Part shown: positions 35,700-48,591 of the stretch, piece by piece | Layout: every line of letters starts with the position of its first letter | How positions within the stretch are numbered: the stretch's first letter is position 1 | Assembly: GCA_902702965.1 (NCBI GenBank) | Contig: CACRXP010000179.1 | Coordinates: forward strand, 782,024 to 846,023 | Direction: 5' to 3' | Length of the DNA: 64,000 bases | From: Spirometra erinaceieuropaei | Taxonomy: Eukaryota; Platyhelminthes; Cestoda; Diphyllobothriidea; Diphyllobothriidae | Notes under the pieces: generated by a model | What the model was told of the DNA's origin: nothing | The model's input: only the letters and a program-made list of their open reading frames with translations | Databases searched by the model: none | Made by a program: the position numbers and the translations under genes

Positions 35700-38056
35700 A
35701 GGCTTGGATTACGCTGACTTAGTTGGACTTACAGTGATAATTAGTCGGTTATGCAATTCTTGCCGTCATTTCTGTCCGCTAATCAGCTCTATTTTGAGTG
35801 AGGATTAGAAAATAGAAATATTTTGCGTCAAAAAATAAAGGAACAGGCTGTATTGAAAGCGGAATTTGTGACCTTCTTGCCGCCTTTATGCTACAAGGTT
35901 TAAATGCGATCAAATCTAGTCTGTCTTGTGCCGCACAGGGACTGCACTGTACAACTTGTCTAATATTAGTCAATTATGAGAAATCAATTGTCGACTAAAG
36001 TGCTAACGGTCGCGGTCTCCGTGCATACTACTTCCCGCCGTACCTAAAGATTCACACCTGCCTCTTTACGCTGGATAGTTGGGTGGAAACGCAAAGGAAA
36101 TTAGCATCTTGCTCAATGCTATATATGTCAGAAAATGCATCATGAAGTGTCGAACTAAAACTTCCCACCTAGACAGAGTTTTTGGCAGTGGACAGTCCAC
36201 TGGCAGCATTCAGCACTCTAAGTTGTCTCATAAATTTAGCAAAATGCCGTCATTAAATACTATTGAGGGGGCTTGCGTTAGAAGGGTTACACTGGACCAG
36301 CACGATAAACAGCGTTGTGTCCTTAAACATTTTTAACGCAGCAACTAACTCACATTATCCCACAGTAGCTTGTGACACACCACACATACTACACATATTA
36401 ATTTTTGCCTTGTTGAGTAGCCCGATAATTCACTGTGAATTCAGCGCCTGCTATTTTCACTCGTACCCTTCAAATTGGCTTAAACTCCCCGCCTTTGTTT
36501 TATACTTTATTTCTGTTATGTAGCAATAGGAGACAAGTTGGAATCCCCGGTAAAAATTTTAGACGTCCCTATGTTCTTTTTTTTTCAGGGCTGTCCAACG
36601 TCCAAATACGCAATAGGGGTTCCTGGTAAGTTGTATATTTTATTTGTTAGATTGTTGTGTTGGGTATAATGCCTTTGTTCTCCTAAAAAATATGCGTACG
36701 GGCCATTTTGTAACAAAAAACCAATACTGAAGGTTACCGCCCAAAGTTTTCACTTTTCGCATCGCAGTGTTTTAAGTATTGTATCAAAAGGCCGATCTAG
36801 AAGTTAAAAACGCTGTATGCTGATGTATTTATTTGGTTTTCTGGAGCCTAAAAAAGCCTTCGTTCAAAGGTGAGCATGCTTTTAGGCCTTTTTAAATAAC
36901 ACTTGAGAATTGTAAAAGAACAGTGGTTTCCTAATTTTCAGTCAATTTTTTACACTATTAAATACAGAAGACAAAGGTCGTCTGATTGCGCGCATCTCGT
37001 TTTGACAGGACATTAATATGAAAACGAAAGGTTTCCAATGAGTTCTTTTTTGAACTGGAAAATTATTTAGGAGACTTAACAAGAAACAGACGCTCTTCAA
37101 CCGCACTGGTAAAGAAAGTCATTTAAATGAACTCCTGGCTTCAGGGCTGTTTCCTGCCGTTAGTTTTCAACCTATAAAGCAAGAGTACTAAAGAAAATTC
37201 TGCAGGCCACAACAACAAGTCAAAGATTTGTCAGCTCATTAAGACTCGAGGAATAATCCGAATTAATTGTTGCATTTAGCATACATTTTTTTATTCTCTT
37301 TCGGAATGTAAATGCAGCTTCTGGGGCCATTATTAGATGCATGTTTAGTCTTTATTTAACAACCCAAATATAGCCAGGACGGTAATAATTCGTAAACTCG
37401 AGGCTAATGTCTTCAGATTGCTGTACAAAATCCGCTCCGATTTTCTGTAGCATGAGTTTTTACAGCGGGCGATGGGCCCAGTTATTGGATGTGAACGCCA
37501 GCTAGTCTAATTAGTCAAATGATCCGAAGTTTACTCACAACCTTATACACGTTTCCGATCAATGTTGTGCAAAACATTTATGGCAGAATGATCAATTTTT
37601 CGAAAGGTATCATCGAAAGAGCACCTACAGAAATCCGGGTATAAAGATGTCTCGAAAAGGATACGGTTGTTATTTTCAGATATTTGCTAACTGAAGGAAC
37701 TCAGCCGATTAGTTTGGTTCTAAGAGACGCAAAACGTTCCCTCTAGAATAATCAATATGAAATACAGATGCCGTTAAACGAAGTTAAGGACAACGTATGT
37801 TTTGCGAGAACTTTTCAGAGAGTTCCAGTTGGTCGTATATAACCTCCAAATTCTCTCACCGTTGAATATATAGCACTTCGAGTTATGGGTTACAGTGAAC
37901 TCTCCATGTTACCCATCATGCATTGTAGAAGGAAACCTTCCCACTTGCCTGCATGTAATCCGTTTTGCCACCGCTTTAGGGAACTGGGGGGATGGCCGCC
38001 CAAATGAATTTAATTTTTGCATGTCAATAGCTGTTATCTCTATACATATAATTTTC
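35700..38056. other. Intron sequence, nothing recognised
   Basis: AT-rich, short frames only. It lies in the intron between exons 30107-30345 and 39422-41400. Confidence 0.5.
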
Positions 38057-39044
38057 GGCTGATATGCTTGCTTATGAAATATAAACCGAAATTTTGATAT
38101 GCATTTTCGACTCGAAAAAATTCTGGAACAAGATCGCAATATACATCACTATGAAGCATATACCGTAATAATTCAGTTACTACAGGATGTGGGCCTTTAA
38201 ATGGACTTATTTTGGCCGCCTGAACAAACTGCCCTCTGCAAAAAAGGATTCCTTAAACGGCCTAAATTTTTAAAATGATTTTCAATGTCCATATAAACTC
38301 GGATGTATTTCACAGACAGCGTGCATAAAATTATTAATTCTTTACTCATTTGGCAGAAACTTACGTCTGCTTCAATTAGGTTTAAAAAATTATATTCTAT
38401 TCCCGAATAATTTTGAACCCGACGAGCCATATTATTTGCATTTAAGGCTTTCAAACTACAAAGTGTATTGTCCATGTATGGAAAGTCATGCATTTCTATA
38501 CGGTATTTGGAGAAGATTATGTGATATTCAAAAACCTAACTAGTGCAAAAGAGACATATTATAAGTTTTGCAAGGTTAGTGATTTTCTGTACACGGAAAA
38601 TACAAATCTTGTTGTTTGAAAACCTTGAATGCAAATGTTATGGCGGGTCGGGTTCAAAATTATTTGGGAATAGAAGAAGCTTTTTAAAACCGAATTATAC
38701 CCTATCTTCAAGTATTAAATTTGAGGAAAACGTAATTTTGTACTAAATGAGCAAAAAATGAATAAGTTTATGCACATTTTCTATGTAATACATCTGATTC
38801 TGTGAGGTCATTCAAAATCAATGAAAAACATTTAGGCCATTTAAGGAGTCATTTTTTGCAGAGTGTAGTTTTTGCAGGCTGCCAAAAAGATGTTCATTTA
38901 AAAGCGAATATTCCGAAGCAACTGCATTATTACAAGGTTATGCTTTACGGCACTTAATCTTACAACCCTACTTAAGTAATATTTTCGATCCGAAAACGCA
39001 TTTCGGAATCTCGGTTAATATTTCGTGAGTAAGCACATCCACTG
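38057..39044. mobile_element. Foldback MITE copy 7
   Basis: The left end is diverged (GCTTGCTTATGAAAT). The right end is GTGAGTAAGCACATCCACTG, followed by TG. Arm blocks and the unpaired centre are present. It lies about 380 bases downstream of the donor of the 659-codon exon. Confidence 0.75.
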
Positions 39045-39421
39045 TGTGTCTGTCAGCCTCAGGGTTCGTTTGTGAAAACTAACCGAGATTGTTATTGTGA
39101 ATTTTCTTATCTCGGCGTAATTTCTGGATAAATTAATCTCGGTCTGTTGTTGGCGTATAGAACCAAGGTATAAACTTCCTTTATATACCATTCATTTGAA
39201 AAGGACAACAGTCACGTAGGTTACTGTAGTGTAACTAGTTCTGGTTGTCTAAAAACATTTCCTAGAAAATTCAAGTCTATGGGATTTCTTCCTAAACATC
39301 AAAAAAGGCCTAATGCATCACTTTGTTGCAGTCTGCACATATCCCCTTATTGTAGAAGCACTCTAAATGAAGTGTTTTCACTGTTCTTTATTAGATAAAA
39401 ATTAAGCAACCGCCCCCTTAC

Positions 39422-41400
39422 CGTGTCCAGCGGGAAAAGCACTTCGGGCACAATCTCCGGTTCTTCCACGAAGGTTTTCTTCTCTTGCTGCATTGCCAGA
39501 CCAGTTGGCAGTTCTCGTTGCAGGGTCGAGACACTCGAAGTGTAGAGCCTGGATAAAGTGTGTTCAGGCGTCGATGTTGGCGGGTGGCTTTGAATGGGCC
39601 TATAAGGTGTGTAGCCGTGTCTCAACAGAAGCGAATTGTCGGCCCTGACGGTAGTTGACGGCTGTTGCTGTTGTTGTAGTTGAGGAAGACGACTGTTGAT
39701 GCTGTTGCTGCTGATGTTCGTCGCCTCCCCTATTCCAGGGTTGAATGAGAACAGAGGTCCGCGGGATGGCAAACTGCCTGATAAGCGATCATTTTCTCGA
39801 GCCCATAATGGTGATGTGTTCATGCTTTTGCCTAAAGATGATGCAACCTGTGTGCGGCTCGAGTCGCCTAAGGTGCATTCGCCGAGACCTGCATTGCCGT
39901 CGGCACGAGAATATATGAAAGACCTATGAGGCATGTAGTTGGAAGTTGAGGTGCTCCGTTTTGAGGCCGTGGATACAGAAGTCAAGGAAGTCAGCCTGTA
40001 AGGAGACCTGAGGGCCACCTCGTCAGCAGGCCTAGAAGCTTCCGACTTGTCTGGAGGATTTGTTTTAGTTGAAGTGGTGTCGGCCTTATGAGGCTGGTCT
40101 GGTCCCAAGAAATTGGGCAGTTTGGGCAACGACGGTTTGTAGGCATTCAGGTGGAGTTCTGGATTAGTATAAACTACCGCTGGCTTGCTAGAGGATGCCA
40201 AAACGGTCTCATTATGATTTGAAGTCACTAAACCGGTTGCCAGGGTTGCTTCCGGCGTAGCTGAGCAGCTGCTGGGGGAGACAGATGACGGCGTCGCTGA
40301 CGCCCGTAACGCCCCAGACGGCCGAAGGTAAGAACTGTCCGTGGACACAAACAAGGGCGCCAGCGTGGACCGACTGTCGGACATAATGCTGACTCTCGAG
40401 AGATACGGAAAATACAGGTTCCTGGAGGCTGTTTGTGTTTCCTCAGTCACCACGGGCTTTTGGTATTTCGTCCTTGTCGCAGTCGAGCTGTCAGAGTCAT
40501 CCGCGAAGGCAATTGGCGGATAGGGGTTCCAAAGAGAGGACGAGGCGTTTGCATTCTCCTGACTAGGCGTACGAGATTGCTTCGAAGGCCTTGTCGCTAT
40601 TGGAGCAGCCTTTGTGGAATCGCGTTCGGCGGCACGGGGCTGCAAGACAGGTGCCCGTACTGGCCGCACGCTGGGGGACGGTTCTGGGGATGTGTCCGGT
40701 GGTGAGGGAGAGTTAGAGGATGAGGAGGAGGGTCCGGTATCCACAATATCATAGTTGATTGGTGCAGATGGAAGTACTGCCCCCGGATGCACAGTTACAG
40801 AGACAGGAATTTGCTGGGAGGCACTGGCCTCTATATTTTCGGGGCACATTTGCACGACGGACGGCTGGGATGTGTTTGAGGAGGGGCTTGAGGACGGGGA
40901 AGGAGATCTGGAGGTGGAATTTGACGTCGGGACTTGGGGAGTCTGCTGGTTAATGCGCCTAGACCGCTCGGTCTCAGACGAGGTAACCGAGACCCTCACC
41001 TCCCTATCGGTGCTATGGGAAGGCGTGTACTGGCGAAAAGACTGGGATTGCATAGGGGGACTCAATGTTGGCCCTTCTTCGAGGCTTTGCATCTTCTGCT
41101 GTTTAACCAGCCGCATCACCTGAGCGTGGGTCATCGCCTCGCTGTTTTCATCTTCAGTCACCTGGGAGTGTTGTGCAACTTCCGGTTGGTCTTTGAGATC
41201 CTCAGTGCTCTCAAAGTGCGTCTGTTCTTGAGGTTGTTCAGTCACAGGAGGGGACTGCTGGACTGGAGGCCACAATTCTTCTCCGTCGTCGCGGTGCACT
41301 TCAGCGGTTTCGGCAGTAGTGGGCGACAAATGGGGCGGGGAGAGAGAGGGAGAAGAGCGTGAGACGGCCAAAACCTGTGGCGCCTCTTGATTGGTCGGAT
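39422..41400 (-). CDS. FERM gene exon, 659-codon Ser/Pro/Thr-rich region
   Basis: This is by far the longest coding stretch in the window. It is open from the acceptor (cgtgacctgcag) to the donor GTAAGG. It starts with two bases of a split Asn codon and ends in phase 0 after LFPLDT. Seen in order: an acidic/Gln-rich start, Ser/Pro-rich tracts (SSSSSNSPSPPDTSPEPSPS), repeated SxxP and SP sites, a poly-Gln run (LPQLQQQQQP) and an acidic end (EEPEIVPEVLFPLDT). Low complexity suggests a disordered tail, likely phosphorylated; that is inference. Its GC content is higher than the flanks, and several antisense frames are open as a result. There is no ATG near the 5' end, which agrees with an internal exon. 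The frame runs about 25 codons past the donor into intron before a stop. Confidence 0.82.
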
Positions 41401-42051
41401 CTGCAGGTCACGGAAACGCAAATGTTAGCTCATTCGTGCAGAAGGAAATATGACCGCTTAAGACAGCACAAGTGTTATTGAGCGACCTACATTAGCAGTC
41501 TACAGCGGTAGACGGCATGACTGAAGGACGATCAGAATTTCCGCGGAGCCAATGTCTTTACCTAGTTTTCGAGTTTATTTTTTCATTATTTGCTTGCACC
41601 TACATTGGGCGCCAGAGCTAGTCAGAAGTTGATGCATTCATTTTGGCATGTTTTGCAGTATAAAAGGAAAAATAGTTAAGTTATAATATACGAAATTTAT
41701 TGATCAGAGCCTTTTAGTCAATCGTGTGAGTCTCATTCGGAAAAACATGAGCGCGTAGTTGATGCGCCTTTAACATTGATATTTTATTCTTCCATAGATT
41801 CCTGAAAGAATAAGTAATCTTCAACGTTTGTATATTACTTCACAAAGAAATACCTGATCATTAATATTTTAATTTTAGCAATGCAGTGTTCGACTCATTA
41901 AAAGATTTCCAACGCAAGAGTTCGGCACATTTCCAAATTGCAGATTCGTGTAGCCCAACAACTACAGAAAGCTTAATGCTAATTATAAAACGAGGCCCGT
42001 TCCGCGGCAAATTTATTAGGTTTTGATAAGCGGGATGCCTTCTCGTATTAT

Positions 42052-42070
42052 TCATATATATATATATAAT
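42052..42070 (+). repeat. Short (AT)n microsatellite
   Basis: CATATATATATATATAATC. A similar run is at 33973-33988. Confidence 0.85.
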
Positions 42071-42179
42071 CGCTAATCGGCGGCGAACGGGCAGGTCATA
42101 GTTCGTGCCTCGCGCACGGATATAATACCAGGCAGGTATCAAGGCTGACGCAATCAAGACTAGCAGGAACAGTCAACAG

Positions 42180-42222
42180 ATTACTCTGATGATGGAAACA
42201 AGAGGGTTTCCGAAACGTCAGT
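42180..42222 (+). ncRNA. Hammerhead-ribozyme-like core, orphan Penelope remnant
   Basis: TACT, CTGATGA (42186-42192), a GGAAAC-loop-GTTTCC helix, GAAACGTC (42112+100 to 42119+100, i.e. 42212-42219), AGTA. Stem I pairs TACT with AGTA. Stem III would be only the two pairs of the palindrome ACGT, as in minimal dimer-forming hammerheads. No recognisable GIY-YIG frame remains upstream. One extra T sits between CTGATGA and the helix. Confidence 0.5.
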
Positions 42223-42699
42223 ACAAATATAACTCGGTCAATGAATTCGCCCTATCTTCTTCTTCGTCTCCTTCGAGGGATGATGAACGCGATACAATAT
42301 CTGGACCTCGAATCATTACCCATATCTATATATAGATATTATTTTTAGGACCTACTTACTGCGCATCGCTCTGAAGACAAACGTGAAAAATGAAAAGATA
42401 GGTGCATTTGAACGTGCTTTTGGGTCAGGAGCGTGGCACGCGTAGACGACTTGTCCCCAGCTTTGTCGGCCACCTCTCTCTGTCCCATCAAAAGTCGATT
42501 GACCGGATCGTACAGCTTACTGGTTATCGAAATAGAGTAGAGAGAGCGAGGTCGACGGTTTCAGATCATAAATCCTCACTACAAACAATCTGAAGCATTT
42601 GAATCTCTCACAGTACACCATACAACGTGGCCTGGAATATTGCCAACTGACGGGAGGATCCGAACCCCACGGTCGGTCCAGTGTGTGTGTGTGTGTTTG

Positions 42700-42990
42700 T
42701 ATCGATTGGCTGACTGGTGAACCGAGAGTCAGAGCACAACACCTCTTCTTACTGTGGCCTCTGTGGCACTCCCACTCAGTGGTAGAACGCACTTGAATGT
42801 GGGTTCTCGCTGTGCCGGCTATCTGCGCTGCCTCCCACTTCCGGTCTCCTTGACTCTGTCATGGCACCGAGTCCGGCCAGTGAACGAGGAGAGAGTGAGT
42901 TAGACGCTACGCAAGTCTGTTATCGCAATAAAATATCCCCGCGTCCTCCCTGCTGTGGGAAAACTGTCATTTTGAGCCTAAGTGGCCAGA
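42700..42990 (+). repeat. R4 interspersed repeat with short (GT)n
   Basis: A GTGTGTGTGTGTGT run near 42685 precedes CTCCTTGACTCTGTCATGGC and GAGTGAGTTAGACGCTACGC. Confidence 0.5.
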
Positions 42991-43010
42991 GAAATGCTTA
43001 AACACAGGTA

Positions 43011-43699
43011 GGGAAAGGTCGGTTACGCTATCCGGGTCCTAAGTGTAAGCAAAATTTGGGCATTGAAAGTAAAGTAAGCCGAGGGAGGATGCTAAAGTCG
43101 TTGGTGGGGAAAGCAGTCGAGACTGAAACGGATAAGGCAACCTGGTGTATGACAAATCTGCCGCGAGATTGGAGGAAGCCTAGAATCCTCTCAAAATACC
43201 TGGTTGAGAGGACACTTGACGTTATTATAAACTTAAAGCTTACCCTAAACTTAACATTGAATCCAACCGTAAACCTCCTACAAACACAAACCCAATGCCC
43301 AACCATAACCCTGACCAAAATTCAACCCCTCCTCTTAACTCTAACTCAAACCCTAATCTTAAGCGTAACCCAAACCCTAACCCTAATTTTAGCCCTAAGC
43401 TCGACCGTAACCCCACCCCAATCCTAACACTAATCCTAACCCCATCTTTAACATTAAACGCAAACCCAAGCCGAAATCAAAAGCATAATTCTAATCGGAG
43501 CCCTAACCCTAAATTCAATTCTCGGCCTGATACTAACTTGGGTCCTTAAACAAATTCCACTTCTAAACCGAAACATCCGTTTTAGCTTTGACTGCCTTCC
43601 CAATAATAATTTCAGCATCTTCCTTCGGCTTAATTTACTTGCAATGCTCACATTGTGCTTACACTTGGAACCGGGACAGCGTAACGTACGCCCACCCAC
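43011..43699. mobile_element. Second TIR family enclosing telomere-like repeats
   Basis: Inverted repeats of about 120 bp flank the element (43011-43135 and 43565-43699). Matching landmarks are AAGTGTAAGC / GCTTACACTT, AAGCCGAGGGAGGATGC / GCATCTTCCTTCGGCTT and GAAACGGAT / ATCCGTTTT. Between them, about 43240-43530, is a degenerate CCCTAA/CCTAAC array. The ends are unrelated to the 56922-57242 family. Confidence 0.7.
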
Positions 43700-45098
43700 A
43701 GATCAACCATGTTACCATTTTGGACGAAATTTTGACTGCCTTTCATTATAATACTTTAAACGTCTTCGATGAACCGGTGTTTTTCATTTAAGAGTGTTCA
43801 CTATTTTGTAATGTTTCATGGGACACAATTCAAATAGTTCATAAATCAGGAAAAAATAGCAAAGAAATCATAGTCCTAAGAGTCCACAAAAGCTAATTTT
43901 TCGACGATGTCCACATCCGCCATGGAATTAGTCTGACTGACGACAATTTGATTTCGATGTAAAAAAGTGTACGGTTGCCCAACAGTCTCGTAAACTATAT
44001 TTGATCTAGCAACATGAGATCTTATACTCTCACTGGTGCCCCAATGACTAGAATGTCCATAAATAGGACGGAAATGCTCGAATACATGCCATTTCAAACC
44101 TATCTAAATCAAATACTGTGGGAAACATGCCGTGAGCGCACTATGGGTATGACCTGAGGCGCTTCTATTCGTTCCAATGGAAAGCACGACTTTGAAAAAG
44201 CAAATCGTGGGGCTATGGGTCTGCCGCAGAAACTAATACTAATATACTAATATACTCTTATGCAAAAGGGTGGGTATACCCTGGTCTGGTTTACAGAATT
44301 TCTTATGGCTCCAACAAACAATTCCATCTATTTTACGGCACGGTTGACCGAAAGTTTCTATCCCATTTTCGTGAGCACTCAACGCATCCTCTTATGAACC
44401 GACTCTAACGAGATTGTCATACCAGACTTCCTAATACATGAAACAGTATTTTAGTAAAAGCGTTAACAAATTTAAAGTCGTGTGACAGGTGCTTAATAAT
44501 TCCACTGATAAGGGAAATGTAGCAATTAAACACGCTCCGTCAAAATGTCCCAGCGCCTCTACAAGGAAAAAACGAAGTCGATAGCCGCGAACACAAAATC
44601 AAATCTGAGAATTTTCCCAATATCTCTTGCATTTTAACCTAACTCACAAACTTAAATGTGCCCACAGATTTAAGAACAACTTGTCTATGAGACCGAGTGT
44701 CGATCATTCGATTTCTCTCAAGTGAGCATGGAAGGGCACCTCTTCGGGGATACTAAACCACCTAACTGAAGCCCATTTTAAAGCGCTGAGACCCCTATCA
44801 AAATAATTTAGGTATTGCGTTTAACTCCACTAGCAGTGAAGGAATTACTGTGCACCTGTGATAACATATCTCCTTTACAAAAAGTCCGATTAAGCCGACT
44901 CTTAAGTCCTCCAGCACATTATTCAACTCGTTCCCCATAGTCACAATGCATTGGTAAAATTCTATGATCATGTGGCAGCTATCCCAAATCCGCTATACGC
45001 CTCCGCAGAAAGAATGTTCACTGCCGAAATCTCACTCTTCTCATCCTACATATGTGGTCTTTTATCGCAAAAAAGAGTTTGAACGCGACTTTCCTGTA

Positions 45099-46079
45099 TA
45101 GTAGATGTGCTAACTCATGTAATGTCAACCAAAATTTCGAAATGCGTTCTCGTTTCGAAAAGATAAATTAAGAAATGTTGTAAAACTAATCATGATGCAG
45201 CGTAAATCTATAATGATCCAGTTACCTCAGGGTGTCGGCTTTCAAAAGAACTTATTTTCGGCTGCATGCAAGATCGATACTCAGCAAAAAATGACTACTT
45301 AAGTAGTATGCAATTTTATCATTGCTTATCGATGCCCTTGAAAATTCAATTATATTTCATGGAAAACATGGATAAAAATATTCATTTGTTACTTATTCGG
45401 TAGAAAATTACGTCTTCTTCCAATTTCATACTCAAAAGAATAGTAAAATTCGGTTTTAAAAAACTTTTCTAATTTCCGAATAATTTTGAACATGGCCTGC
45501 ATTCAGGGTTCCAAAACTACAAGCTGTCTATTTTCCGTGTACGGAAAACCATGCATTTCTCTAAGGTATTAAGAGGAGACCATATGAGGTTCATAAAATT
45601 AAGCAGTGGATTTGAGCAATGTTGTTAACTTTACAAGCCACATTCGTAAATGCAGATACATGACGTTTCATGAGCGGCCATTTAACGGTATTAAAAATCT
45701 CACAATTCGAAGCTTTTTTTAAAACTGACTTATACTTTTCTTTTAAGTAGGGAATTGGAAAAAGATGTGATTTTCTAACGAATAAGATAGAAATAAATAT
45801 TTTAATGCATGTTTTCCATGAAATATAATTGAATTTTCAAGGGCATCGAAAAGCAATGATAAAATTGCATACTACGTAAGTAGTCATTTTTTGCAGAGTA
45901 TCGATCTTGCATGCAGCCAGAAATAAGTTCTTTTGAAAGCCGCCACCCTGAGGTAACTGGATCATTATAGATTTATGCTGCATCATGATTAGTTTTACAA
46001 CATTACTTAATTTATCTTTTCGAAACGAGAACGCATTTCGAAATTTTGGTTGACATTTCATGAGTTAGCACATCTACTG
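45099..46079. mobile_element. Foldback MITE copy 8
   Basis: TA flanks on both sides; ends TAGTAGATGTGCTAACTCAT / ATGAGTTAGCACATCTACTG. It is very close in sequence to the 1482-2475 copy over both arms, which suggests a recent shared source. The central region also carries the GGCCATTTAACGGTATTAAA block of copy 1. Confidence 0.85.
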
Positions 46080-46399
46080 TACTAGCTTTCTAAAATAGGA
46101 TTCTAACTTGTCGACAATGCGCCTGTCCTAATTGGGCGTGAACAGATATCCGTTTGCTGACTCGATTCACCCAAGCAAACACTGTCTATCTGAATTGGAA
46201 CCATCCACTACAGAATCTGATTTCTTCTGAGTGTACGCATGCACCCATTGTCAGGCGCGGACTACTAGTAACGAATAGTTCCAGTTCGATAAGCGCCACA
46301 GTACTTGCCATCCCCTCTTCACAAAAACTGTACTTTTATAGTTTCAGGGATCCGAAATATGAAAATCGATCGGACAGAATGCCAGTTGTCAAGAATATA

Positions 46400-47388
46400 C
46401 AATAGGTGGGCTAACTCATGAAATGTCAAACGAAATTCCGAAATGCCTTTTAGTTTCGAAAAGATTAATTAAGTAAGGTTGTAAGACTAGTCAGCCTACA
46501 ACACAATTCAAAATATTTCAGTTACCTCAGGATGCCGGCTTTTGAATGAACTTAATTTCGACTGCATGCAAAAACTGCACTCTGCAATAAATGAATACTT
46601 ATTTGGCATGCATTATTCTAATTAATTTCGATGCAATTAGAAAGTCAACTATCTCTCAAGGAAACCTTGCATAAAAATATTCACTCTTTTGCTCATTCGG
46701 TAGAAAATTACGTCCTCTTCGTATTTAATACTCCAATGAGGGACATAATGCGGCTTTAAAAAACTTTCTAACTGAGGGACTTTTAAATACAGTGAAATGG
46801 CCGTTCATGGAACGTTAGTCTCTGCATTTACCAATGTGGCTTGTACGGTTAACAATATGGATCAAATCGTCTGCTAAATTTTATAATCACTATATGGTTC
46901 CCCTTAACTGCCGTACAGACATGTGTGGTTTTCCGTAGGCGGAAAACCTACGGCGTGTTGTTCGGGAAATTTAAATTCAGGTATAACGGTAGAGTGGGTT
47001 CAAAATTATCAGTGAATTAAAAAAGTTATTGAAAAGCGAATTATACACTTCCTTCGAGTATAAGCTTGGAAGAAGACGTAATTGTCCACCGAAAGAGCTA
47101 AAGAATGAATATTTTGTGCATGCTTTCCACGAAATATAATCGGACATATAGGGGCAACGAAAATCAATGAAAGAAATCCATGCTACTTAAATAGTCATTT
47201 TTATAGAGTGTAGTTTCTGCATGCAGCCGGAAGGAAGTTCATTCGAAAGCCGGCATCCTGGGGTAACTGAAATTTTATAGAATTATGTTACACGCTGACT
47301 ACTGTTAGAACCCTACTTAATTAATCTTTTCGAAATAAAACGCATTTCGGAATTTCGATTGACATTTCATTAGTTAGCCCACCTACTG
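46400..47388. mobile_element. Foldback MITE copy 9
   Basis: TA flanks on both sides; ends CAATAGGTGGGCTAACTCAT / TTAGTTAGCCCACCTACTG. It lies only 320 bp from copy 8 but differs from it, so the pair is two insertions or an old tandem rather than a fresh duplication. Confidence 0.83.
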
Positions 47389-48591
47389 TATGTGCTGTCG
47401 AAGAAAGGGATTTCGGGGGATAGAAACACGGCAAGAAGCCTGAAACATGCTAGCGAGAGGACACTGAGCCACGCTGGTGTGAGGGTCACGCCAGGTGTCC
47501 CCCACAACTGACTGAAAGCAGCGCACTGACATAGTTATTTGTCGTCATTAGCCAAAGGTGCCCGAACTCCGGGTTGTAGATCCGAGGTCTAAGTTCGAGT
47601 TAGTTTGTCATTGAGTAACATCCTCAGCAATATTGTACACAACAGACTTGGGAAAACCTAAGATACGGCAATAGAGGATCTAATGTATAGCCTTATCTAC
47701 CAGCCAGCGTGCTTAGACCTCTCAGGACCCGGATATGCGCAACAACAGAGCCAGACGTTTACGTATCCATGGGGGGATGGGCTCAAACCGTTGGATCATC
47801 TAGAGTCGCGCCACTTGTTTGGAGCGTAGTATGCTGCGGATGCTTAGCATCTCAAGAACCTCTACGGCACAGCGACGCATCAGTTGGCGAACGTCAGTGG
47901 GGGCAATTCTACTCTAGTGAACGAAGCAGCTGCCGCATTTCTGCCGTCCTTGCATGTGGCTGGAAAGCAACTAAATCAGGAAATTCAGCCTACTGAGATG
48001 ATGTCAGTAAAGCATTGAGACCCAATTTTATACACACTGACTGTACAGCTACCAGACTGTTTGCGGATACGTAAAAAGATAGTGGTTTTAAGGACGCCGA
48101 TCATTATTCTTTGAACTGCAACCAGACTGTCAAATCCTATACTTTCTTCTAAGAGGTGAATTCTTTGATTATTTTCAGTCGACGGACTGCTAGAGAGAAA
48201 GAAATTATGGCGCTGGCCATCCATAATGTTGTTCAAAGTCAGTGTGTAATATGCCGTACAATAAAAGGCACCTGCTCCATAATTACTTACCCAGCCTTAA
48301 AAGCAATGCTTCCACTGGTGAAGTTAACAATCTTCGTAAGTGATTTCGGTCCTGCGAATGATTGACTGTATCTCATTGACAGTAAGCAGTAATCGAATAT
48401 AAAGTAGTTCCATTCATACATCCGCTGGTGCAAGAAGGGTACGCAAACACATAAGTATTCCACCTTTAGGTTAATTTTAATGGGTCGGTAACTCCCTTTT
48501 AAGCACAGTCTCAAGAAAAATGCCACAGCCGGATAAGATCGTAAATCTTGACGATAAACAGTATTTACTTAGCCATTAACAAAGCTGTGTA

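Noticed and set aside
40341..41362. Several open frames on the plus strand, up to 142 codons
   Set aside because: They are antisense shadows of the Ser/Pro-rich exon, open because of its GC-rich biased composition.
43876..44047. Minus-strand candidate terminal exon, 56 codons and stop
   Set aside because: Acceptor is fair but the phase does not match any neighbouring donor in the gene model, and there is no domain.
47985..48189. Minus-strand candidate terminal exon (acceptor tttctttctctctag, 67 codons and stop)
   Set aside because: Its phase does not fit the consensus donor of exon 49569-49783, which instead fits exon 39422-41400. It is kept only as a possible alternative end.
48179..48335. 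Plus-strand candidate exon with acceptor gattattttcag and donor GTAAGTGA, 52 codons
   Set aside because: It overlaps a minus-strand candidate, has no partner exon on the plus strand and no recognisable domain.
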